Assembly (NCBI RefSeq): GCF_006516965.1 | Contig: NZ_VHLH01000036.1 | Span: 1-38,976, forward strand | From: Pararhizobium mangrovi | GTDB taxonomy: Bacteria > Pseudomonadota > Alphaproteobacteria > Rhizobiales > Rhizobiaceae | Reading direction: 5' to 3' | Length of the DNA: 38,976 bases | Shown: in pieces, positions 25,986-32,982 of the stretch | How the letters are laid out: each line of letters starts with the position of its first letter | Numbering within the stretch: the first letter of the stretch is position 1 | The notes under the pieces: model-generated | Databases searched by the model: none | Seen by the model: only the letters and a program-made list of their open reading frames with translations | What the model was told of the DNA's origin: nothing | Program-made: the position numbers and the translations under genes

Positions 25986-27611
25986 ATGAACGCGGCAGCC
26001 ATCCCGATTGCGGCGAGAGAGACCCCCCTTCCAACGAGCGAACGCATCCTCGACGGTCTCGCCGAGCCGGTCGTGGTCGTTAACGCCGACGGGGAAATCG
26101 TCTACGCGAACACGGCCGGTGAGAAGACCTTCGGCGTGTGGCTCGTCGGTCGATCGCTCGCCGATCTCTTTCCGTACTATCTGCATTCGGGCCAGGCCGC
26201 CACGGTCGGTCGCGTCAGCACGCTGACGACCGAGGACCACACGAAATACATCGCCCGTTTCGAGCCGATGGAAAACGGCCTGTGCGTCGTCTCGCTGCAC
26301 GCCGGCGGCGCGGCGAACCATGAGGATGGACCCGCCTGCGACGAACTCACCGGGCTCGCCACGCGGAACTGCTTCATGCGCGCCCTCGACGTGGCGCTCG
26401 TGGAACGCGGCGATCTCGGCGAGATTGCCGTGCACTGCATCGACCTCGACCGGTTCAAGCTCGTCAACGACACGCTCGGCCACGCCATCGGCGACGCGCT
26501 GCTGAAGAAGGTCGCCGAGCGACTTGCGAAGGCGTGCCGGAAGGAAGACGTCGTCGCCCGTATCGGCGGCGACGAATTCGTCGTCCTTCAGTGCGCGCCC
26601 GTCCGCGAGGGCGAGGCGGAACGGCTGGCGAACCGCCTCGTCGACCTGCTCGGCCGCACCTACGTGCTGAACGGACATACGGTGAATATCGGCGCGAGCG
26701 TGGGCCTTGCCTATTCCGGTTCCGGATATCAGGGCCGCGACGTCATGCGCAACGCGGACCTCGCGCTCTACGAGGCGAAGCGAGCCGGCCGCGCGCGGTT
26801 CCGCTGCTTCGAGTTCGGCATGGACGCGAACCTGCGCGAACGTCGCGAACTGGAGATCGACCTCCGCCGCGCGCTCGCCCTCAAACAGTTCGAACTGCAT
26901 TACCAGCCCTTCCTCGACCTGAAGTCCAATCGCGTGATCGGCTTCGAAGCGCTCCTGCGCTGGCACCATCCCCGACGCGGCAACGTTCCCCCGCTCGACT
27001 TTATCCCGCTCGCCGAGGAGACGGGACTGATCGTGACGATCGGCGAATGGGTGCTGAGAAGCGCCTGCGAGGCGGCAGCGAACTGGCCTGGCGACATGGT
27101 CGCCGCCGTCAACGTGTCCCCGCTCCAGTTCAAGTCCGACACGCTGCTCGAAACCGTTTCTTCCGCGCTCGAGCGTTCGGGCCTGCCGGCTTCGCGCCTG
27201 GAGGTCGAGATCACCGAGGGTGCGCTTCTCGACGATACGGAGAACGTGCTTGCGACCCTGCATGCGCTGCGCGATCTCGGCGTGCACATCTCCATGGACG
27301 ATTTCGGAACGGGCTATTCCTCGCTCGCCTATCTGCAGAAGTTTCCCTTCAGCAAGATCAAGCTCGACCGTTCCTTCGTCGCCGGCACCGGCGCGGACTG
27401 TGACGCCATCCTCAAGGCGGTCGCGGGGCTTGGAACGAGCCTCGGCATGGCGATCACCGCCGAGGGCGTGGAAACCGACGAGCAGCTCAATCGCATTCGC
27501 GAAGAGCGGTGCACCTACGTTCAGGGCTACCTCACGGGCCGGCCGATGACGGTCGACCGCATAGCCCGCTTCCTCGAAAACGGTCAGCAACGCACGGAGG
27601 CCGCTTCATGA
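25986..27611 (+). CDS. PAS-GGDEF-EAL cyclic-di-GMP turnover protein
   Basis: The 541-residue protein has an N-terminal PAS region (about 15-110), a GGDEF domain (about 115-275) and an EAL domain (about 290-530). Both active sites look intact: GGDEF at 194-198 with an RxxD inhibitory site (Arg185-Asp188) exactly five residues before it, and EAL at 321-323 with later NVSPLQF, EITEG, DDFGTGYSS, KLDRSFV and AEGVET motifs. It could therefore both make and break cyclic-di-GMP. It has no membrane segment. Start is the ATG at 25986 with a GAGG site; the upstream in-frame extension is unrelated. Its TGA overlaps the ATG of the BLUF gene, so the BLUF protein probably regulates it. Confidence 0.96.
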   Translation: MNAAAIPIAARETPLPTSERILDGLAEPVVVVNADGEIVYANTAGEKTFGVWLVGRSLADLFPYYLHSGQAATVGRVSTLTTEDHTKYIARFEPMENGLCVVSLHAGGAANHEDGPACDELTGLATRNCFMRALDVALVERGDLGEIAVHCIDLDRFKLVNDTLGHAIGDALLKKVAERLAKACRKEDVVARIGGDEFVVLQCAPVREGEAERLANRLVDLLGRTYVLNGHTVNIGASVGLAYSGSGYQGRDVMRNADLALYEAKRAGRARFRCFEFGMDANLRERRELEIDLRRALALKQFELHYQPFLDLKSNRVIGFEALLRWHHPRRGNVPPLDFIPLAEETGLIVTIGEWVLRSACEAAANWPGDMVAAVNVSPLQFKSDTLLETVSSALERSGLPASRLEVEITEGALLDDTENVLATLHALRDLGVHISMDDFGTGYSSLAYLQKFPFSKIKLDRSFVAGTGADCDAILKAVAGLGTSLGMAITAEGVETDEQLNRIREERCTYVQGYLTGRPMTVDRIARFLENGQQRTEAAS

Positions 27612-28051
27612 GCACCGTTATCTATCGTCTGGTCTATTACAGCCGGAACCACATCCCCGATCAGAACGGCGAACTCGATGCCGAGATCAAGCAGATCCTC
27701 GAGCGAAGCCGCGTCAACAACGACAAGGACGGCATAACCGGGGCGCTGCTCTTCAACGCCGGCTGTTTCGCGCAGGTTCTGGAAGGTCCACTCGACGCGG
27801 TGGAAAGGACCTTCGAGCGGATCCAGCAGGACGAGCGCCACGGCGACGTTTCCCTGCTCGCGCTCGAGCCGATCGCCGAACGCGCCTTCGGCAGCTGGGC
27901 GATGGGTTTCCTCGGACGCTCGGAGACGAACGCCCATCGCTTTGCCGAGGTCGGCACGAAGAGCGGCTTCGACGTCGCACGGTTGAGCGGCGACGAGATC
28001 CATTCCGTCCTGAAACGGCTCGCCATCGAGGAAGAAGCCGCCGCCGCCTGA
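27608..28051 (+). CDS. BLUF blue-light photoreceptor protein
   Basis: The 147-residue protein is a stand-alone BLUF domain that binds FAD. By alignment with AppA the key residues are present: Tyr10 (AppA Tyr21), Asn38 (Asn45), Gln56 in FAQVLEG (Gln63), Trp97 and Met99 in SWAMGF (Trp104 and Met106). The short C-terminal tail (about 105-147) is helical with no output domain. The ATG overlaps the TGA of the PAS-GGDEF-EAL gene (ATGA), so the two are translationally coupled, and the BLUF protein most likely controls that enzyme in trans. In BlrP1 and YcgF the BLUF and EAL domains are fused in one chain. Confidence 0.95.
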   Translation: MSTVIYRLVYYSRNHIPDQNGELDAEIKQILERSRVNNDKDGITGALLFNAGCFAQVLEGPLDAVERTFERIQQDERHGDVSLLALEPIAERAFGSWAMGFLGRSETNAHRFAEVGTKSGFDVARLSGDEIHSVLKRLAIEEEAAAA

Positions 28052-28133
28052 GCACCGTTCGTTAACTGCGTTCGGTCATTCGACTTTTTTCCCTTTCCCG
28101 GCACGCGTAGTTTCCCTGTCGCCGGGCAAGGCA

Positions 28134-28150
28134 GGCCGGAAAATCCGGCC
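28134..28150. terminator. Small hairpin after the BLUF gene
   Basis: GGCCGGA-AAA-TCCGGCC forms a 7-bp stem with a three-base loop in the 117-bp space between the BLUF and WecG/TagA genes, 18 bases before the next ATG. No T run follows, so it may be a weak terminator or a leader structure of the glycosyltransferase gene. Confidence 0.35.
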
Positions 28151-28168
28151 GACAACGAGTAATCACTG

Positions 28169-28984
28169 ATGACGAGTGTGGAGAGTATCGGCCCCCATCG
28201 CCGGGATTTCCCGGAAGCTTCGGGACCGGACGATGGCGTGGAGACGGTGACGCTCGGCGGCATGTCGATCAGCGTCGTCGATCGGCCGGCCGCCGCGCGA
28301 TTGATGATCCGCGCCGCGCGGTCGCATCGCCGTGGTGACCGTCCGCTCAACTACACGTCCTCGAACGGTCAGGTGATCGCACGCGTTGACGACGACCCCG
28401 AACTCGACGCGCTCTTCGCCGAAGCCGACCATATCTTCGCCGACGGCCAGTCTCTCGTCTTCGCCTCACGACTGCTTTGCCACCGCTCGCTGCCGGGCCG
28501 CGTCGCGACGACGGATCTCTTCCACGACGTCGCCGGTCTCGCCGAGCGGGGAGGCGATACCTTCTACATGCTGGGCTCGACGCAGCAGCGCGTCGATACC
28601 GCCGCCGCCGCAGTGCGCGAGGCCTATCCCGATCTGCGGCTGCTGGGCCATGCGCACGGCTATCATCAGGGCGCGGAACTCGAAGAAAAGCTTGCCGAGA
28701 TCGACCGCTTGTCCCCCGATATTCTGTGGCTCGGCATCGGCGTGCAGCAGGCGCAGCACTTCATTCGCGACTATGGCCCGTCGCTGCCGAATGTCGGCCT
28801 GATCAAGACGGCCGGCGGCCTCTTCGACCATCTCGCCGGTGCCACGCGGCGCGCGCCCGAAATCGTCCAGCGCGCCGGGCTCGAATGGTTCTGGCGCGTG
28901 CTGCAGGAGCCGCGCCGGCTCGGCTGGCGCTACCTGACGACCAATCCGCGCGCCATCTACGCCATGCTGCGCCATTCCGCCTGA
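28169..28984 (+). CDS. WecG/TagA/CpsF family glycosyltransferase
   Basis: The 271-residue protein has the WecG/TagA pattern: a GGMSISVVDRPAA start, the PLNYTSSNGQVIARV segment, an aspartate in IFADGQSLVFASRL, the TFYMLGSTQQRVDTAAAAV strand-helix, and ILWLGIGVQQAQHFI followed by GLIKTAGGLFDHLAG. The family transfers acidic amino sugars or similar units to lipid-linked intermediates of surface polysaccharides. The Caulobacter holdfast enzyme HfsJ is, as I recall, assigned to this family. The substrate cannot be read from sequence. It lies downstream of the cyclic-di-GMP/BLUF pair on the same strand. Confidence 0.93.
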   Translation: MTSVESIGPHRRDFPEASGPDDGVETVTLGGMSISVVDRPAAARLMIRAARSHRRGDRPLNYTSSNGQVIARVDDDPELDALFAEADHIFADGQSLVFASRLLCHRSLPGRVATTDLFHDVAGLAERGGDTFYMLGSTQQRVDTAAAAVREAYPDLRLLGHAHGYHQGAELEEKLAEIDRLSPDILWLGIGVQQAQHFIRDYGPSLPNVGLIKTAGGLFDHLAGATRRAPEIVQRAGLEWFWRVLQEPRRLGWRYLTTNPRAIYAMLRHSA

Positions 28985-29018
28985 AACCTTCCTGGATCAT
29001 ACGGCATCGCTTCCGTGC

Positions 29019-29036
29019 CGACACGTCCGCGTGTCG
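29019..29036. terminator. Hairpin in the convergent space between WecG/TagA and GNAT genes
   Basis: CGACACG-TCCG-CGTGTCG forms a perfect 7-bp stem with a four-base loop 33 bases after the glycosyltransferase stop. There is no T run. It may end the plus-strand transcript. The remaining spacer to 29181 shows no gene. Confidence 0.35.
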
Positions 29037-29181
29037 TCGGGCGGCATTTCACGGACAAAAGTCGTCGAGATCGGATAGGTTTGGTCGCTCGGCGTCGAGA
29101 AGCGTTTCGGCTTGCGGCCGGGGATCGTCGAGCATTTGCGGACCCGCATGCGACGATCGACCGTTCGCTTCGCCAAAACGA

Positions 29182-30291
29182 TCAATGATCGAGTACGCTC
29201 CGCGCCCATTCCTTGACGAACGGGAGTCGCTCGGTGGCGACGTCTGCGATGAGGCCGGTCGGCGTGCGGACCTTCGAGAGCGTGAAGAGCGGTCGTTGCT
29301 CGGCACCGAAATAGCTCTTGTAGGCTTCGTCGCCGATGGTGAAATCGAGCAGGCGGTCGCCGCGTTCGATGCAGTCGCGACCGATGTGCTGGAAGAGCAG
29401 GCTTCCGACGGACTGGCGGCCGAATTCTGCCTGGTCGAAGCCGATGAGGACGACGAGCAGGGCGCCGGCATGTGACAGGCCCATCGCGCAGGCCACGATG
29501 CGTCCGTCCACGCATATGCGGTACATCCGGGCGTATTGCGCCGCCCCTTCGCGCGCCACGGCAAGATAGAATTCGCGATGGTCGCGGCTTCGCAGGAGAT
29601 CGCCGGCGGCCTGTTCCTCGCTTCTGAAACGGCTTGCCCGGAACGCGCGCATGGCTTCCAGGGTACGGGCGATCTCTTCGCCGTCTCGCACGGTCTCGAA
29701 GGTGGTCGCACCCCGGCGATGGAGCTGGCGGGTCTTCTTGTCGAGGTCCCTGCGGAAGGATCTACGCATCTTCGCGTCACGCCAGGCATCGAAGTTTCCC
29801 GGCAATTCGCAGGCGTAGGCGCTGGTCTTCATGCGACGGAGCGAACCGGCGTCGAGGATCCGGCACAGGTCGTCGGCCGTGCATTCGTGGAGCTTGGCGA
29901 TGCGCAGCACGTCGAAGGGCTTCAGCTCGGCGCGGATCGCCCGATGGATCTCCTCGTCGTCGGCGATCGACTTCAGCGTCTCGCGATCGCACACCGCCGC
30001 GGCATAGTCGGTGACCCGCATGTCCGCGAACTCCACGAGCTTCATGCCGCCGGCCCTGCGGCGGACCATCGGCAGGACGAGCGCGAGCGTGCCGTCGCGG
30101 CGATGGCGCACGGTAATCGTCACCGCCTCGCACGCGCCGTCCCCGACGAGCCGTTCGTGAAGCTGCGCGAGCCAGATCGGATGCTGGAAGGCGTTCGCGC
30201 CGGAGGCTTCGAACAACGCGCGGTATTCCGCCGAGCGGAAATCGAAACGTTCTTCGCAGGCGGCGATGAAGCGATATGAATGAAGGGTCAT
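29182..30291 (-). CDS. FemAB/CelD-like GNAT acyltransferase
   Basis: The 369-residue protein shows the two-lobed GNAT fold of the CelD/BcsL group (acetyltransferases of polysaccharide biosynthesis). Visible are LFEASGANAFQHPIWLAQLH, MRRSFRRDLDKKTRQLHRRG, ARMYRICVDGRIVACAMGL and LLDFTIGDEAYKSYFGAEQ. The last is the pattern by which these proteins are recognised. Caulobacter HfsK, a cyclic-di-GMP-binding acyltransferase that alters holdfast cohesion, belongs to this type. The start is the ATG at 30291 (MTLHSYRFIAACEERFDF). It converges on the WecG/TagA gene, so the pair is close but not one operon. Substrate and c-di-GMP binding are inferred, not seen. Confidence 0.82.
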   Translation of the reverse strand: MTLHSYRFIAACEERFDFRSAEYRALFEASGANAFQHPIWLAQLHERLVGDGACEAVTITVRHRRDGTLALVLPMVRRRAGGMKLVEFADMRVTDYAAAVCDRETLKSIADDEEIHRAIRAELKPFDVLRIAKLHECTADDLCRILDAGSLRRMKTSAYACELPGNFDAWRDAKMRRSFRRDLDKKTRQLHRRGATTFETVRDGEEIARTLEAMRAFRASRFRSEEQAAGDLLRSRDHREFYLAVAREGAAQYARMYRICVDGRIVACAMGLSHAGALLVVLIGFDQAEFGRQSVGSLLFQHIGRDCIERGDRLLDFTIGDEAYKSYFGAEQRPLFTLSKVRTPTGLIADVATERLPFVKEWARSVLDH

Positions 30292-30545
30292 GAAGAGGGT
30301 GGGCCGGCAAGATTGGACGCAGCGAGATCGATCATCAAGAATGCTCGAATGAACACGGGCACGGCGACACCGTCGGAAGCGGATGCAACGCCCCATACTA
30401 GCGACAAATCGCAAAGCGCGAGTAAACGCGAGCGGCGCCGGTCCGATGGCTTTGCGTTTCACAAACGGTCACCGGCGCGACGCAGCGTCGCGGCGGGATC
30501 GTCCCGGACCGAATGCCGGATCACCTGCCAAACGGAGGATACACG

Positions 30546-31307
30546 ATGCCGCTTTTCGATCTGACGGGCCGGCGTGCCCTGGTGACGGGTTCGAGCCAGG
30601 GTATCGGGTTCGCGCTCGCGCGTGGCCTCGGCGCGCACGGCGCGAGCCTCGTCGTGAACGGGCGCGACGAAGCGAGGGCGGAAGCCGCAGCTTCGGTGCT
30701 CCGCGCGGAAGGGTATGCGGCTGAAATCGCCGTTTTCGACGTGACCGATCCGAAGGCGATCGTCGCGGCGGTGGATCGCGTTGAGAGCGAAAGCGGACCG
30801 ATCGAAATCCTGATCAACAATGCCGGCATGCAGCATCGCGCGCCGCTCGAGGATTTTCCGGCCGACGCGTGGCGCGCGATCATCGAGACGAACGTATCGA
30901 GCGTCTTTCACGTCGGGCAGGCGGTGGCCCGGCACATGATCGCACGCGGCCACGGCAAGATCGTCAACGTCGCTTCGGTCCAGAGCGAGCTCGCGCGCAA
31001 GGGCATCGCGCCCTACACGGCAGCCAAGGGTGCGGTGCGCAACCTGACACGCGGCATGTCCGCCGACTGGGCGGCCTACGGCATTCAGGTGAACGCGATC
31101 GCGCCCGGATACTTCAAGACGCCGCTCAACCGGACGCTCGTCGAGGACGCCGAATTCTCCGCCTGGCTCGAAAGGCGGACGCCGGCCGGTCGCTGGGGCG
31201 AAGTGGAAGAGCTCGTCGGCGCCGCGGTCTTTCTTTCGAGCGACGCATCCTCGTTCGTCGACGGGCACACCCTTGCCGTGGACGGGGGCATGACGACGAG
31301 CGTTTAG
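30546..31307 (+). CDS. SDR family oxidoreductase, gluconate 5-dehydrogenase-like
   Basis: The 253-residue protein is a classical short-chain dehydrogenase: TGSSQGIG nucleotide-binding loop, NNAG at about 91-94, catalytic Ser144, Tyr157 and Lys161 (NVASVQSELARKGIAPYTAAKGAV) and a GYFKTPL segment. The ASVQSELARxGIAPYTAAKG stretch is characteristic of gluconate 5-dehydrogenases (IdnO/Ga5DH). GGAGGA precedes the ATG. The gene stands alone and divergent from the GNAT gene, so its sugar substrate is uncertain. Its TAG stop is the first three bases of the second repeat arm. Confidence 0.9.
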   Translation: MPLFDLTGRRALVTGSSQGIGFALARGLGAHGASLVVNGRDEARAEAAASVLRAEGYAAEIAVFDVTDPKAIVAAVDRVESESGPIEILINNAGMQHRAPLEDFPADAWRAIIETNVSSVFHVGQAVARHMIARGHGKIVNVASVQSELARKGIAPYTAAKGAVRNLTRGMSADWAAYGIQVNAIAPGYFKTPLNRTLVEDAEFSAWLERRTPAGRWGEVEELVGAAVFLSSDASSFVDGHTLAVDGGMTTSV

Positions 31308-31329
31308 AGCCTTTCAGGTTCATACGGAA
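31305..31329 (+). repeat. Solo copy of the 11959-12224 repeat arm
   Basis: The stretch starting TAGAGCCTTTCAGGTTCATA and ending at 31329 matches the outer arm of the element at 11959-12224: identical to the right arm at 12204-12224 read in reverse, and two differences from the left. Only one arm is present. It is followed by TATCGC-AA-GCGATA (31337-31350), a separate small palindrome. As at 11959, the first three bases are the stop codon of the upstream gene, in a convergent intergenic space. Confidence 0.75.
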
Positions 31330-31373
31330 CCTTAGATATCGCAAGCGATACGGACGCGATGGCCGGCCGGCGA

Positions 31374-32717
31374 TCAGGCCGCGTCGGCAGGTCCGCGCGC
31401 ATAGGGCGCGATCAGCGCGCGGACGTCGACGCGCGCCTTCAGCCGGGCGGCGATCAGCGCGGTGCCGGTAATCTTGCGCTGGACGAAGAGCATGTCGTTG
31501 GGTGGCAGCGTCCAGTTCGCGGGGTCCTCGGCGATCGCCTGTCCCTCTTCGGCGACGAGCCTGGCAAAGCGCCGGTCGCCGAAATCGAAGGGGCCGGGTC
31601 GATGAAACGTTTCGAGGCCGATGTCGATCATCCGGTCGATGCGCCGGCCTTCTCGTGCGAGCGTGCCGGTATCGAGAAAGCCCGAGTGCACGCAGGCCTC
31701 GCGCACCGTCTCGCGCCGGCCGGAAAGCGCGGCTTCGAGAAGACCGCGATACCGTTCGACGGTCTGCGCCTCGATCGGCCGGGTCGCGCCGAAGTCGAGA
31801 AGTACGAGCCGGTCCCGGTCGCGCTGATAGCGGTAGTTCGCGAAATTCGGATCGGTCTGCATCAGCGAGAACAAGAAGAGTTCGCGCAGCGTCAGTGCCA
31901 TCAACCGTTCGACCTGGCGGTCGCGCACCGCCTGCGGCTCGTTCGCAAGCGTCTCGATCGCGTCGCCCGGCATGTAGTCCATCGCGAGGATGCGGGTGGT
32001 GGAAAGGTCGGGCACCGGGCGCGGCACGCAGAAGGTCGGATCGTCCACAAGCAGGTCGGCGAACCGCGTCATCTGTTCGCCCTCGCGGACGTAGTCGGCC
32101 TCTTCGTGAAGCTGGCGCTTGGCTTCCTCGAGAAGGGGCGCGATCGTCAGCCCGCTCGGCACGAGCCGCGAAACGCGAAGCAGCGTCGCAACGTTGTCGA
32201 CGTCGGCATCGATGCTCTCGCGCACGCCTGGGTACTGGATCTTCACCGCCAGCTCGCGTCCGTCATACGTTCGCGCACGATGGACCTGGCCGATCGAGGC
32301 GGCGGCGATCGGCCTGCGGTCGAACCGGGCGAGGCGGCTGCGCCATTGCGGGCCCCACTCGACCGCGAGCATATGGTCGAGCTGCCGATCGGGCATCGGG
32401 TCGGCCTGATCGCGAAGGCGCGCCAGAATCTCGGCAAGGTCGCCGGGAAGCACGTCGCCGGCATCCATCGAGATCATCTGTCCGAGCTTCATCGCCGCGC
32501 CACGCAGGTGCGAGAGCCTCTCGGCCATGCGCCGCGCATTGCCGGGGGTAAGAAGCAGATCGCGAAGGTGCGGGCGCTCGCCCTCGGCAAGGCGGCGTAC
32601 GCCCTCGGCCATCATGCCGCCCGCGACACCGGTCGCGAGCTGACCGAAACGGCCGAACCGCGAGAACCGTGTACCGGGCACGGCCCGGCCCCGCCTTCCC
32701 GTCGGATCGTCCTTCAT
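31374..32717 (-). CDS. ABC1/UbiB-family atypical kinase-like protein
   Basis: The 447-residue protein belongs to the ABC1 (AarF/UbiB/COQ8) family, ATPase-like proteins tied to ubiquinone synthesis and lipid handling. It has the KxGQ motif (AAMKLGQMISMDAGDVLP), the Ala-rich loop PIAAASIGQVHRA in place of the kinase glycine loop, AVKIQYPGV, TDPNFANYRY for the catalytic loop, and LLDFGATR for the DFG site. No C-terminal membrane helices are evident, unlike E. coli UbiB. The start chosen is the third of three nearby ATGs (32717), which alone has a well-placed GGAG. It converges on the SDR gene. Confidence 0.9.
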   Translation of the reverse strand: MKDDPTGRRGRAVPGTRFSRFGRFGQLATGVAGGMMAEGVRRLAEGERPHLRDLLLTPGNARRMAERLSHLRGAAMKLGQMISMDAGDVLPGDLAEILARLRDQADPMPDRQLDHMLAVEWGPQWRSRLARFDRRPIAAASIGQVHRARTYDGRELAVKIQYPGVRESIDADVDNVATLLRVSRLVPSGLTIAPLLEEAKRQLHEEADYVREGEQMTRFADLLVDDPTFCVPRPVPDLSTTRILAMDYMPGDAIETLANEPQAVRDRQVERLMALTLRELFLFSLMQTDPNFANYRYQRDRDRLVLLDFGATRPIEAQTVERYRGLLEAALSGRRETVREACVHSGFLDTGTLAREGRRIDRMIDIGLETFHRPGPFDFGDRRFARLVAEEGQAIAEDPANWTLPPNDMLFVQRKITGTALIAARLKARVDVRALIAPYARGPADAA

Positions 32718-32982
32718 CCGCATCTCCATGTGGCACGCGTCTTGCTTTTGCAGAAAGATGGGGCAGGCATTCGGTCGGAAAAGGGGCGTGATCGTGCACT
32801 GCAGCCGCACCGAATCAGGACCGAGGCAGATAACGTTTCGCTGATCGACGCACTGGACGCTGCAGAAGACGAAGGGCCATGGCGTTGCATTTTTCGCCTT
32901 CAGCCTATTTTCGTATCATCGGGCCGCTTTCGCGTTCCCATTTCACATACATCCCAAAAGACGTAAGGGAGCCTAACCGGCC

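Noticed and set aside
25938-27590. 550-residue minus-strand open frame opposite the PAS-GGDEF-EAL gene
   Set aside because: Shadow frame; intact GGDEF and EAL motifs lie on the other strand.
31359-32966. 535-residue plus-strand frame opposite the ABC1 kinase
   Set aside because: Shadow of the ABC1 gene that also runs through the promoter spacer; no recognisable domain.
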